Shown piece by piece: positions 1-10,315 of a DNA stretch of 64,000 bases. The stretch is taken from NCBI GenBank assembly GCA_001662425.1, contig BDDC01000084.1:57476-121475 (forward strand), given 5' to 3'. A program made the position numbers and the translations under genes. Within the stretch, counting starts at the first letter, position 1. Every line of letters begins with the position of its first letter. The notes beneath the pieces are model-generated. The model searched no databases. It worked only from the letters and a program-made list of their open reading frames with translations, and was not told the origin of the DNA. Origin of the DNA: Chlamydomonas sphaeroides (Eukaryota > Chlorophyta > Chlorophyceae > Chlamydomonadales > Chlamydomonadaceae).

Positions 1-2950
1 CGCCAGAGTCGCTCCGAAAGCCATTGTTGCTCGACAGGCTCGTTGTGGCGGGCAAGGTCTACGTGCTGCAGCGGCGGCAGCGGTTAAGGTGGCATCGGCA
101 TCGGCAACGGCATCGGCAGCGGCGCCGCTGTCGCCGCCAGTGTCCTCAGCTCCGGCGGCAGCGCTGCCGGCGCCGACGCTGCGGCAACGCCTCTTGCCCG
201 AGGGCCTGCCGGCACCTCTTGCCGAGGGCCTGCCGGCGCCTACGCCACGGGCGCTGCCCGACACGCAGCCGCCACCAGCCGCCACCGTCACACGCCACTG
301 GCCGTGTCGCCAGAACAAGCGCCGGAAGGAGGCGGCGATGGACGTCCAACTGAACCCACACCAGCGCCGCAGGGCATGGGGATGTGGTCGTCGGACGAAC
401 GAGCGGCCGAATATATCCCAGCGCCCGCGCCCGCGCCCGCGCCCCGCGGCCGCAGCGCCCGCGGCCGCAGCCTACGCTGTGGTGCACCCAGCCAACCCGC
501 CCGACCAGCGCCAGTCCCCTCACCGGGTTCAGGCCGGGGTCGCCAACCTCGCCATGCCAGCTCACCGCCCTGACCCGGATGCGCCGCCAAAGCCCCTGCC
601 ACCCCTACGACCCCTGCCACCCAAGCCACAGCTCACCTGCCGGAGCCAGCGCCTCCGCCAGCTGCACACCCCTCCCCCCCCCCCGCAGCGCCAGCTGCCG
701 CACGGGCGGGTCGTTTGCGTGCAGGCACACCACGCTGGTTCCAAAGTGGAATGCACACCATCGCCACTCGGGCCGCCAGGGGAGCGCCGGCATGGCGGCA
801 CGAGGGCCCCGGGCGGCGCCTGCGGGCGGCAGAAAGGCCCACCAGTGCCACTCGGGCCGCCAGGAGAGTTGGGTGGGAGCGTGAGGGGTCGCAGAGCGCG
901 GTGAAAGCGGCAGTCATGGGTAGTGGGCCGGGGGCAATAGGGTCCAGTACTGCCACACGGCCCGCCAGGCGAGCGCCGCCGTGGGCCGCACTGCCCAGAG
1001 CGGCAGCAGCGGCAGCAGTCGCCAGTCGTGGGCCGGGGGCCAACTTACCGCTGGTCGCAGCGACGGGCAGAGGGCTGGCCAGGGTGACCGCTGCCGGGGC
1101 GAGGCGCATGGCCGGGTAAGGTCAGCTGTTTAGACTCGCGCTGGGTATGCCACCGGTCCGGCCCAGCGGCGCGACCCGCAGAAGCGAGCCCCGCGGCGGC
1201 GCTGCCACCAGGCCTGAGCCGACTGCTGCTTGGAGGTGTAGGGTGACATGGGCACCCGCCACCACTGGCCGCCGTGGCGGCGCCGGAGGGTCAGCGCAGC
1301 AGCGCAGCAGGCACCACCGCTGGCCAGCGCCGACGCCGCGGCAGCAGCTTGCGGCGGTGGCGGCGATTTCCCCTGCCTGCCGGCAGGCTAGCGTTGGCGC
1401 TGACGCGGCGGCCAAAGCCCAGATGGGACGACCCCCGCGCGGCGGGCCGTGGGGTTGAGGTGGGCAGGCTGAGGCGGGGTTGCGTCAGGGGCACGTGGGA
1501 ATGCGAGGGCCGGCTGGTGGCTGCGGTTGATGGGGTGGGGTTCCGATGGGCGGGCGGCGGCGGCAGGTGGGTTAGGGACCTGCGCCACGTGCGGTCACGT
1601 GGCCATGCAGGGCTCGATGTGGACCAGCCGTCTGACGGGCCGGCCGTCTGATCTGCCGCCGGGTGCCGGGTGCCGGCCCCGCAGCCCGCCCTGGTCGCCG
1701 CCACCGCCGCCTCCGCCGCCTCCGCCGCCTCCGCCGCCTCCGCCGCCTCCGCCGCCTCCGCCGCCTCCGCCTGGCCAACGCTCGCCAGCCGCCTGCCCGC
1801 CATCTGCTGATGGAGCTGGGCGCCTCCCTCATGCCCCTCAACTCCGCGAGGCGCTGGTGCAGCGCGCTGCGGCCGCCGCCGCCAGCCCCTCCACCACCGA
1901 CGCCACTGAGCTCCCGACGCCGAGCCACGTTTTGGGTCGTCCCTGGTGCTCGTTCTGGTGCAGCTGCTGACCCTCCGCCACCGACGCCACCGACGCCCCA
2001 GTAGCCAGCCGCTGGTGGCGCTGCGCAGCCGGCAGCGCGGTCTGGCCGCCGCCTGCCTCCAGGCGCTGCCGCTGCTGCTGGTGCGTGGAGCTCATCCTCC
2101 TCCCCCATGCGGCCCTCCTCCATGCGGCCCCGACCCGCGGGCCGCTCACCAGCCAGCTGCTTGCGAAGGAGCCGCTGGCGTTGGCCCGCAGCTATCGGCC
2201 GTTCAGATCGCCGCCGCCGTCGACGGCCGCTGGCCGCTGATTTTGCTCTTGGGCCCACCGCCGGCCCCTCAGCCACCGCCGCCGCTTGGCCCTCACCCAG
2301 CGGGGCGCTGGGCGGGGGGAGGAGAGGGTTGGGCTGCGGCCGCCAACCCGTCGGCCGCCGCCGCCGCCGCTGCATCTTCGCCAGCCAGCCGCCCGTCTGC
2401 CAGCTGCTCATGGAGTTGCTCCTCCGCCTTTCCCATGCCCCCGAGCCTCGCGAGGCGCTGGTGCGGCGCTCTGCCACCGCCAGCATGCGGCGGCCCGCGC
2501 GGCAGCCCAGGTCCACCATCATGGCCGGGCGCCGGGCTCGTAGTTCTACGCGGCCCCGTCGGGCGCTCGGGACACCGCACTGCTGCGGTGCGGCCACGGC
2601 TGGGCGGCTCGGCTGGCACAGGCTGGCGGTTTGGAGCAGGAACGCGCCGCGAGCAGGTTGGGAGCGCAGCGTGGCGCCATCGCGATGGGTCTGAACGTAT
2701 GCCAGCTGCTTGCATGCGCCCTACGGCTCAGCGACTGCTTCAGCGCGACACTTGCACGATCAATTGCGATTGTGAGTTGCAGTCTCGGCTGCACTTGTTG
2801 AAACTTAAAAAGCAATTGACGCGCTTAGCTGCAAAGCGGTGTAAGTTATCAAGCGATATTAATGCGCGTAGCGACTGATTGCGGCACCGCGAAGCATAGT
2901 TGCGAGCTTAGCCATCAGCTACAAAGCGTGACAGGCACAGTGATGCACTG
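1..2950. other. Low-complexity, repeat-rich DNA without a supportable gene
   Basis: The stretch is extremely rich in GCC/GCG triplets and is open in several frames on both strands. That openness is a compositional effect, not evidence of coding. I found no chain of exons with matching phases and no recognisable domain. It holds a CCGCCT hexamer array, a 16-base motif repeated three times near 765, 849 and 953, and a diverged direct repeat (about 1770-1880 and 2370-2485). The last 300 bases become less GC-rich and probably contain the promoter and 5' UTR of the gene that begins near 3.1 kb. Confidence 0.6.
1701..1772. repeat. CCGCCT hexanucleotide microsatellite
   Basis: About eleven near-perfect copies of the hexamer run head to tail. 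On the plus strand they translate as poly-proline and on the minus strand as Glu-Ala-Ala or poly-arginine, which explains the long spurious frames around it. Confidence 0.9.
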
Positions 2951-3131
2951 CATATCTGCACTGCAAATAAGCGCGGCCCCTCCTGCCTCCATTTGTCGCT
3001 GCTCGACCCACGGGCCTTCCTGAGGACCGCCTCGGCCTCGGCCGACTGCGGCCATGCTCGCGACGGCAACCCCTTCCGACAACAGCAGCAATAATAACAC
3101 CAATCGCAGCACTCCCGACACCCTGCGAGCC

Positions 3132-6100
3132 ATGGCGCACCCGGCAAACTACGCGATGGCTGCAGCGCTGATGTTCACCGTCGCGCTTGCGGCCTACGCC
3201 GCCGGCATGTGGACCTCCGAAGCAGCGACCATGCGCTGCGAGTGCGGCTTTCCATCACCAGACGCTGCGCACAAGGCCAGCACCGGAGCCGTTAGCGGCG
3301 CCCTGCAGCGCGCCTTTCGCGGCCCCGCGCAAGACGGCGGCGGCACGGCGGCGTCGTACCGCCGAGCGGCGGTCGCTGGCGCTGCGGTGCTGCGGCTGGT
3401 GCGTCCCTTTCACTGGCACGGCCGGGTTTCTGGAGCTGGGGGGGTTCCGCTGTCTGCTTACAACGCCAGGTCGCTGACCACAACGCTCGGTTACTCCGCC
3501 TGTGACCTGTGTCTATGGTGGTGTCGGGGTCTATCTAGCGGCGACGCGTGCCCTGTCCCATTGCTCCTCAGCCCCATGCGCCAGCTCACTCCTACTCCAC
3601 GCACGCTGCCGCCCGCCCGCAGGACGGCGGCGGCAATCCTAGCACGCAGCAGGCGCCGCAGAGCGACGCCATCGGCGAGCCCACACAGTTTGCGCCCGCC
3701 TTCCCGGAGAACCGCGCCGCCGCGCTGGCCGCAGCCGGAGGGCAGATAGACGCAGGCCCGGGCGCGGCTGCGGGGGGTGGCAGCCCCTCGGCCGCTGAGG
3801 TGGCGCTGCTGCGCGAGGAGGTGGCCTTCCTCCGCCGCAAGGTGCGGGGTCCGACGGCACGCGGAGGCAAGCGGCGGTCTTGCTGCATGGGAGCGTGGCC
3901 CAGGAGCGTGGCTGGCGCAACGGTGCATGCTAGGCCAAGGCCTGCCAATGAGCGCCGTGCCGTTCTTCCGTGCTGCATCAGGTGCTGGCGCTGCGTCAGT
4001 CGTACGGCCAGGCGTACTGCGCCGTGCACGGCATCGGACCCTCGGGCGGCTTCTGCCTGGCGGCCGCGGGTGCGGCGGCGGCGCGCGTGGGGTCTGAGCA
4101 CGCAGCCCTCTGTGTGGGGGTGGTCCAGCTAAAGGAGGTGTAGCTAAAGGAGGCCGCCACAGGGGGCTGGGCGCGGATGACACCGCAGCCAGCTTCGGCC
4201 TGGCGATGGCTGAGCCAGGCGTCGTCTGCCGCCCCCGCACCTGACCCAGACTGGGTGTACCGGCAGCCGCGCTGCCAGGCACCTTGGCGCGCTACAAAGC
4301 TGCGGTACCATGGTTCGTACGTATATTAGGCAGAGCGCCGCACTCACCCTCGGGCCGCGCCGTCACGCCGGCCCCAACGCCATGCCCCGCCCCGCAGCCG
4401 ACGGCGGCGCGGCGGGCGGCACCGTGAGCGGCAGCTACTGCGACGGCCCCATGTGTGCGGCGCTGGGGTCGGGCCTGCTGGCGGGGGCCACCGTGGCGGA
4501 CCTGGGCGCAGGTGCGGTTTCAGCAGCGGGAGGGGGGGGCCGAGGCGAGAGATAGGGGGGCAGGACGGCGTTGTGGGAGTGCGGAGAGCTGGGGTTCCTT
4601 GCGGGAGGGCGGAGCAGGAGTTCGGGGTGGGAGGGCGGGGCAGGGGTTCGGGCTTCAGGGTGGGAGGACGGATTGTCTGCAGCTGCTCCGCAGAGCAGCA
4701 AGCGAGCTGGCGTATGCGGGGTCGTCGGGGACATGACAGCACTCTGGTGTGGGGTTAGGCACGAGGAGGCCTGGATGGAGGGTGGGGTAACAGCGACAGT
4801 CGCATGGCTGGTGGCCGGGAGGCCGTGCCAGCGCCGAGGAAAGCCCCGGCCACTCCGCCGCTGCTCCCGGCCGCCGCAGGCCGAGGGCAGTACGGCAAGT
4901 GCCTCAAGGACCACGTGGCACGATACTCGCCGTACGACGGCAGCGAGGGCATCGAGGTGCGGCTGGGCCGGGGCGAGGCAGGGTACGGCACGGAGCGGGC
5001 AGCGACTGCGCCAACTTGGTGCCTTACGTGTGTGGCGTCGGGCGTGGCCGTGGCCCTCTGTTCCCGGCCACCGGCGTGGCCGTCGAATGTCGCCCTTCAC
5101 GCCCGTGACCCGCTCTTCTTCCCATGGCTGTGACCCTCTCTTCATGACCCCCAACCTCCGTGACCCCGGTTCGCCCGCTCCCCAGGCCGTCACCGGCGGC
5201 GCTGTGCGGTTCCTGGACCTGTCGGAGCCGACCTGGCTGGGGACCACCTTCGACTGGGTCATGTCGCTCGAGGCGCGTTGCGTTGTGGGGCAGCCGCGCG
5301 GCACGGGCCGCAGCGACTCGGCATGAGCACGCGCGCGCATGCATGGTGCTCGGGACGTGGGCGGGGAGCAGGGCCAGAGGGGACTTCGCTCGATTTCGTG
5401 CCTGCCTGGCCGCCTCCCTGCCTTGCTTCCGATGCCCGCCTGGACCTCCCCCGCCTGCTTCCCCTCCCACCACACATACCCAACTAAACGCATCCCTACC
5501 TGCCTGTTACGCACGACCGACGCGTCACCACACCCCCTCGAAATACTGTCGCGTGTTCCGCTATTGCTTGACCTTAACATGAGCCCACCTCGGCCGCCAG
5601 GTGGGCGAGCACATAGCGGCCGACAAGGAGGCGGCCTTCCTGGGCAACGTGCTGCGGGTACGGCACACGACCGCACGGCGCACGGGACACGAGGGGTGTA
5701 CGGCGGGGATTGTACGGGGCAACATACTGCGGTACCTCAGAAGTCGGGGAGTGAGGGCGCACCGGCTGCCACTCGCCACTCTGGGTTCAGGCCTGAGCCT
5801 CCTGCAGGTTGGAGGGTCCTGACCCCGGCGGCTGTGCCGTGTGTGCCGTGGGGCCGCATGCCGGCCGCTCAGCCGCCTCGAACCTCGGAACTCGGCGGCT
5901 GCTATTGCAGGCACCCTGCTTCCTGTGGCAGTCTTCCGAAAGCCGCCACGCCATGCCGCGGTGCCGCCCGCCTGCCCTCGTTGCCCCCGACAGCACGCGA
6001 CCCGCGGCATCGTGCTGAGCTGGGCTGTGCCCGGTCAGGTGGGCTTCCTCGAGAGGCAGGCCACCCAGCAAACAGCACCGGCGTGCGTCCCTCCAGGGCT

Positions 6101-6841
6101 GTGGGCAATGGGCGCATCACCGGCTGGCCTGCCCAGGGTGGACCCAGGCCTTCACGCGCCTGCCCGTGTCTGCTGGCTGGGCAGGGCCGCCGGCCAGGGC
6201 TGGCCCCTGGCACCGGCTGCCGCGGTGGGGGCGCTCTCGCATACCCCGCAACCCCTATCCCACGCCTCTGCCCCCTATCCCACGCCTCTGCCCCCAGGGC
6301 GGCCACCACCACGTCAATGAGCGGCCCAACGACTACATCGTCACAAGGGTGCGTATGCCTAGAAGTTGGAGGGAGCGGGATATGGGAGGGACAGTGTGGG
6401 GTGATAGCCCCAGGGTACGTGCCGCCCCGGCGCCTAGCGACTGCACCGTCGCTCGGCTGCGAAGTGGACGTTTGGGACGAGCTCGTGAGGTGGAGAAGAC
6501 GGGACGGTCGGGTTGCGGGCGGCTACACAGTGGGGGCTGCCCCAGGGTGTGGTACGTTGGTCCGGCGCCAGCAGGTACCACGGAACACGGCGGTGGCCGC
6601 TCCGCCCTGCAGTGGCGCGCGTAAAACTGCTTCCACGCGACGCCGGCACCGCAGCTACCAGCACCCTGAGCTCTTGCCGTCGCTTGCTCGTGCCGTACTG
6701 TGCGCCCACCGGCCGCAGGTGGCGGAGCTGGGCGGCGGCCGCTTTGTGTTTAATGCCAGCGCCAGTGCCGCCCTTCGGGCGGCCGCCAGCCTGCCCTGGT
6801 TCCACAACACGCTGCTGGTGTTTGACAAGGCGCCCGCTTGA
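3132..6841 (+). CDS. Putative membrane-anchored SAM-dependent methyltransferase (interrupted model)
   Basis: Supported exons are 3132-3398, 3623-3841, 3982-4069, 4163-about 4260, about 4310-4511, 4880-4956, 5186-5272, 5601-5657, 5994-6038, 6298-6348 and 6719-6841. The first exon has one hydrophobic segment (about residues 6-24), suggesting a type II membrane anchor; an upstream in-frame ATG at 3054 is an alternative start. A class I methyltransferase motif, VADLGAGRGQYGKC, is rebuilt across the 4511/4880 junction. Downstream exons give FDWVMSLEVGEHI, then GIVLSWAVPGQ and HHHVNERPNDYIV, which fit a Rossmann-fold methyltransferase. The 5272 junction uses a GC donor (GAG|GCGCGT). Around 4250-4330 the frame changes twice, so this part is frameshifted, mis-assembled or holds an intron I cannot place. 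The substrate is unknown; catalytic function is inferred from motif I only. Confidence 0.58.
5488..5532 (+). repeat. Dispersed intronic repeat, copy A
   Basis: ACGCATCCCTACC is followed within 15 bases by GCACGACCGACGCGTCACCA. The phrase recurs in introns near 37.75 and 48.77 kb. This copy is in an intron of the methyltransferase-like gene. Confidence 0.7.
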
Positions 6842-7634
6842 GGCGTGGACCTGGAATGCGGGTGCGACGAAAGCGCTCGCTGTAGGACGGAGGCTCCGCA
6901 GGGGGTTGCGGCGCCGATACATGTGCGGCTGCGTTGGCTCGTGCCGAAAGCCACGGTAGCCAAGCTGTAGAGGTTCTGCAGTGATGCATCGGGATGAAGG
7001 GCGCGTCGAACGGACGGCACGTCCAGAAGGTTTCCTGGGCACGTCTTGTTGCGGGAAGGACGGCACGCGCACCGGACACGTGGGCGAGGGCGCAGGTTGG
7101 TGGGTGCAAGTTGGCGAAAGCGCGCAAGGCTGGGGTGCAACAGCTTGAGAGCGGGGGGCTCTCGGGGCTGGGGGCTGTGCGGGGAGGGTGGGCTGCCACG
7201 GTGGCGAGCAACGCGGCGCAGGTCAGGGGCCGCCTGTAGGGACCTGGTAGACCCGTGGACCGCAAGCCACACGCCCCAGCCCCAAGTACTTTCAGTAGTG
7301 AAATTATGCCTGCAATTTTGGGTATAAACGACTCTGGCGTCAGCGTAACTCAAGTGGTGACGCACTCCAACGTAACTTCCGCTTCCTACTTCACCAACCC
7401 GCCTAAGCGGGTCGATCAGTTATGCGTTACCGTCCGAGCAAACTTCTTGGCTCTTCTGGGCCGAATACTTTCGTTGACGCGATCGCAGTTTCGAAGATGG
7501 GATTCGATATGGCCCTCGCGACGCATTCAGTGCACCGTACTCAAGTCAACACGACTAGCTGCTGCACTAGTTCACAAGCCGATTACCAGGTCCCTTCCAT
7601 CGCGCGCTCACAAACTCTCCACAGCGTCGACGAC
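6842..7634. other. Intergenic region, 3' UTR and promoter
   Basis: No gene is seen. The first half is GC-rich like a 3' UTR. From about 7300 the composition becomes more AT-rich, which fits the promoter and leader of the small ORF at 7635. Confidence 0.5.
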
Positions 7635-7865
7635 ATGGCCGCCCTTCAAGCCCTCGGCACCCTCGCCGTGATTTCCAGCGGCGGTGTGCTGGCATACACC
7701 CTCAGCACCGCCGCGCAGGAGCACCGCACCAGGGAGGTGGTGTCCGCGCCGACACCGTCCTGGTATGCTGCGCAACGCACTCGCTCCAACCCCATCGTCG
7801 TGTCCTACCGCAACCCAGCAAGCTTTGAGAAGTCCTACATTTCGGCGCTGGCATCCGGGGCTTGA
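7635..7865 (+). CDS. Small hypothetical protein with one membrane segment
   Basis: This is a 76-residue single-exon frame. Residues 3-22 are hydrophobic (LGTLAVISSGGVLAYTL) and are followed by a polar tail rich in Ser, Arg and Tyr. Third codon positions are mostly G or C, as in the firm genes here, while the surrounding DNA is more AT-rich; this is the main reason to call it. The frame stays open upstream to 7422, but that part has poor codon use and is probably leader. I do not recognise the family. A small organelle inner-membrane subunit is possible, but that is a guess. A TGTAA candidate lies 0.8 kb downstream. Confidence 0.4.
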   Translation: MAALQALGTLAVISSGGVLAYTLSTAAQEHRTREVVSAPTPSWYAAQRTRSNPIVVSYRNPASFEKSYISALASGA

Positions 7866-8821
7866 GCCGCTCAAGTTGAGCACCGATGCCAGCTGTCTCG
7901 GAACTCCGACAGTCGCCGCGGTCAGTGGCGGTCAGCCGCGACGGCGCCATACTGTAGGAGCAGCAAGTGGTATACCTTATACCACTGCCACTCAAGACAT
8001 GCGCTTTAGGCGCCGGCGCGGTCGGATGCTGCTGCTGCCTGCGCAGCCGAGGAGACGTCGTGAAAGAAGATGTCGGGGCGACACTTACCGCTGTGACTTC
8101 GGTGGGATACATGTGTGACGCGTTTGATGCTGGGAAGACCTGACTTGACCCTGCGTGTCAACCGGGGAGAGACCCCTTTACCACCTGGCGTGTGGTTTGG
8201 CCACGCCATGCTTATGTTGCATACTGTTGTCGACTTCCATAATAGAACGCGCATCCACTCCAGGGAGATGTGTTGATTGTGTTGTGCTGCGTTTGGGGCG
8301 CCTGTGGCGGCTGCTGCCAACAATACTGCAATAATGCAATTTCGTGGTTTTGTGTGGTTTTGCGTGCTGTGCTCGGTGCTGGTGCTTTACTCGTTTTGTC
8401 GGTATGTGGACCTGCTGCCGCCAATTAGGCATAGCTGGCCGGATGCCAGTAGGCTAGCCCAACGTATGGCAACGGTCGCGTTTCGCAAGACAGGGGACAT
8501 GCCCCCTGCGTGCAGGCCGTTCCGTAATTGCGCGGTGCCTGTGGCTGTGTACAGTAAGCATGGGGGCAGGCGGCAGCTGTTGCGGCGCCGTGGCGTTATG
8601 AGACTGCAACTTCGCAAGCCAGTAAAGCCTGCACCACCGCTTCTCTCGTGTAACACGGGACGCTGCCATGCTCTCTCTGTCCGGTGCCTCTCTCCTCCTG
8701 TATCTTGCCTCATGGCAGCACGGGGCAGCAGCCCTGACTCCGCAGCCGCTGCAGCTGTAGCTCGTTCCTTGTTCGCCGCGCGCATAGCACGCCACGCGCC
8801 ATGTCCAACGCCCCGCCGCCG
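7866..8821. other. Convergent intergenic region
   Basis: It lies between the 3' ends of a plus-strand and a minus-strand gene. A 182-codon plus-strand frame (8277-8825) exists but has unbiased codon use, so I read it as UTR. Confidence 0.5.
8649..8653 (+). terminator. Candidate TGTAA polyadenylation signal
   Basis: TGTAA is the usual poly(A) signal in Chlamydomonas. This copy could serve the small ORF ending at 7865. A pentamer is common by chance, so the call is weak. Confidence 0.25.
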
Positions 8822-10315
8822 CTAGGCCGGACAGTCCGGCAGGGTCGCTGCCGCACCTGCTGCGCGCAGCGGGCACTCCGCGCCCGCGCCCTCGCCCAAC
8901 AGCGCGCCGAACGCGGCCTTGATCTGCAGAACCTGCACGGGGGGATGGGATGGGCCTCGTGCAACAATGCGACGGCAGAGAGACTGCAGTGTAGGGTCAG
9001 GAGGCGAGGCCGCCCGCGCACGCACCGCGAAAAATAGTGAAACCTTCGTTCTGGACAGCGAGTGTCTGTACGACCAACGGCCCAACTAGGCCCAACTTCG
9101 CCATCTATCGGCGGCATCGCCAGCCGCCCCACCCCAGCCGGGCCAGCCCTCCCGGCCTGCCAGCCTACTGGCATGGCCGCGGGCCAGTAGTCGCAGCACA
9201 CCTGCACACCCCTGCACCGGTACACCACCCCACCCGCCCATCCACCTGCTCCTCCAGCCGCAGGCTCCGCACCCGCAGCTGCATCACCTGCGCGGCAGTG
9301 CGGCGGTACGGCAATACGGCAGAACGGCAGTGCGGCGGTGCGCTTATCACTTGTCCTGCCTGCCACGCTTGCCCGCCTGTCGCACCACAGCGTGTCTCCA
9401 GCACAGCGTGGTCCGCATGGGGGGCGACCGCCATCGGTGCGTGCCGCACGCCCAGAGGACACCGCCATACCCATGGGCCATGGCTCCTGCCAGAGCACCT
9501 CGGGTCAGTCCCCGGTGCCAGGAACCCGGTCAGCCACTGGACTGGCAGCGTGCCGTACGTTGCCACGCACGTGGTGTGTCGTGACAACACGCCCGCGCGC
9601 ACGTGCTCAACACACGACCCGCCCGCCCCCACCTGCTCCGCGTCCTCCCGCGCCTCCCCCCTCGCCGCCTGCAGCACGGCCCGCAGCTGGGCCAGATGGG
9701 TGGGCGCGCCAGCGGCCAGGCAGCGCCGCTGCGCATCCAGCTCTGCGGCCTGCGCAGGCGCCGGAGGCGACGGGGAGGCAGGTGCCGCACGAGGCGATGG
9801 GCATGATACCGGATCGGATCGATGCATGATACCGGATCGGACCGATGCAATGTCCGATCGGCGTACGTGCTGTCGTCGTACGCCTGCACTCAGCACGGCA
9901 GCGGGCGCGTGCAGGGCGTGCCGTTGCCGTGTGGAGGGCGCCGCCGCACCTGCTCTCGCAGCATCGCTGCAACGCCGCTGACTGCCGCCGGCGGCTCTCG
10001 CGGCCAAGCGCTGGCGCCGCCGGCGCCCGGGGTTGCTGTCGTCGGGCCCGCGCCTGCCCGGCCGGCTGCGCCGGTGGCACCTGCGGATGATGTTGTCGGC
10101 GGCTCGGCCGGCTTGCCTGAGCTGGGGCTGCCCGGACTGGCGGCTGCTGCGGTCGCGGTGAAGCGGCGCTGGATGATAACGCCTCCGCTGGCCGACGGCG
10201 CGGCGGCGCCGGCAGGATGCGGCGCAGCGGCGCCGAGGGGCGGCGCCGTGGGGGTGCTGGCCCCTGCTGGGCGCGGCACGGTGGCGCGGCCTCTGGCCGA
10301 GACCGCCAGGGCCAT
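8822..10315 (-). CDS. Small coiled-coil protein, unknown function
   Basis: Four exons read on the minus strand: 10315-9950, 9749-9633, 9287-9246 and 8932-8822. All three introns are phase 0 with CAG|GTG donors and pyrimidine-CAG acceptors, giving 211 residues. The N-terminal half is Ala/Pro/Gly-rich and disordered. Residues about 118-185 (AAMLREQ, AAELDAQRRC, LRAVLQAARGEAREDAEQ, VMQLRVRSLRLEEQ) have heptad-like spacing typical of a coiled coil. The protein ends TLPDCPA. The start is the first Met of the largest exon, and an upstream exon is possible. I do not recognise the family; a small scaffold or tether subunit would fit, but this is inference. Confidence 0.5.
9801..9846. repeat. Two tandem 23-bp units in an intron
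   Basis: Two copies of GCATGATACCGGATCGG plus CGAT-ending bases lie head to tail and differ at one base. They fall in the first intron of the coiled-coil gene. Confidence 0.85.

Noticed and set aside
1572..2597. 341-codon minus-strand frame containing poly-arginine
   Set aside because: It is produced by the CCGCCT repeat and GCC-rich DNA; equally long frames exist on the other strand and no domain is present.
8277..8825. 182-codon plus-strand frame with one hydrophobic segment
   Set aside because: Codon use lacks the G/C third-position bias of real genes here, it overlaps the end of a better minus-strand exon chain, and it lies where a 3' UTR is expected.
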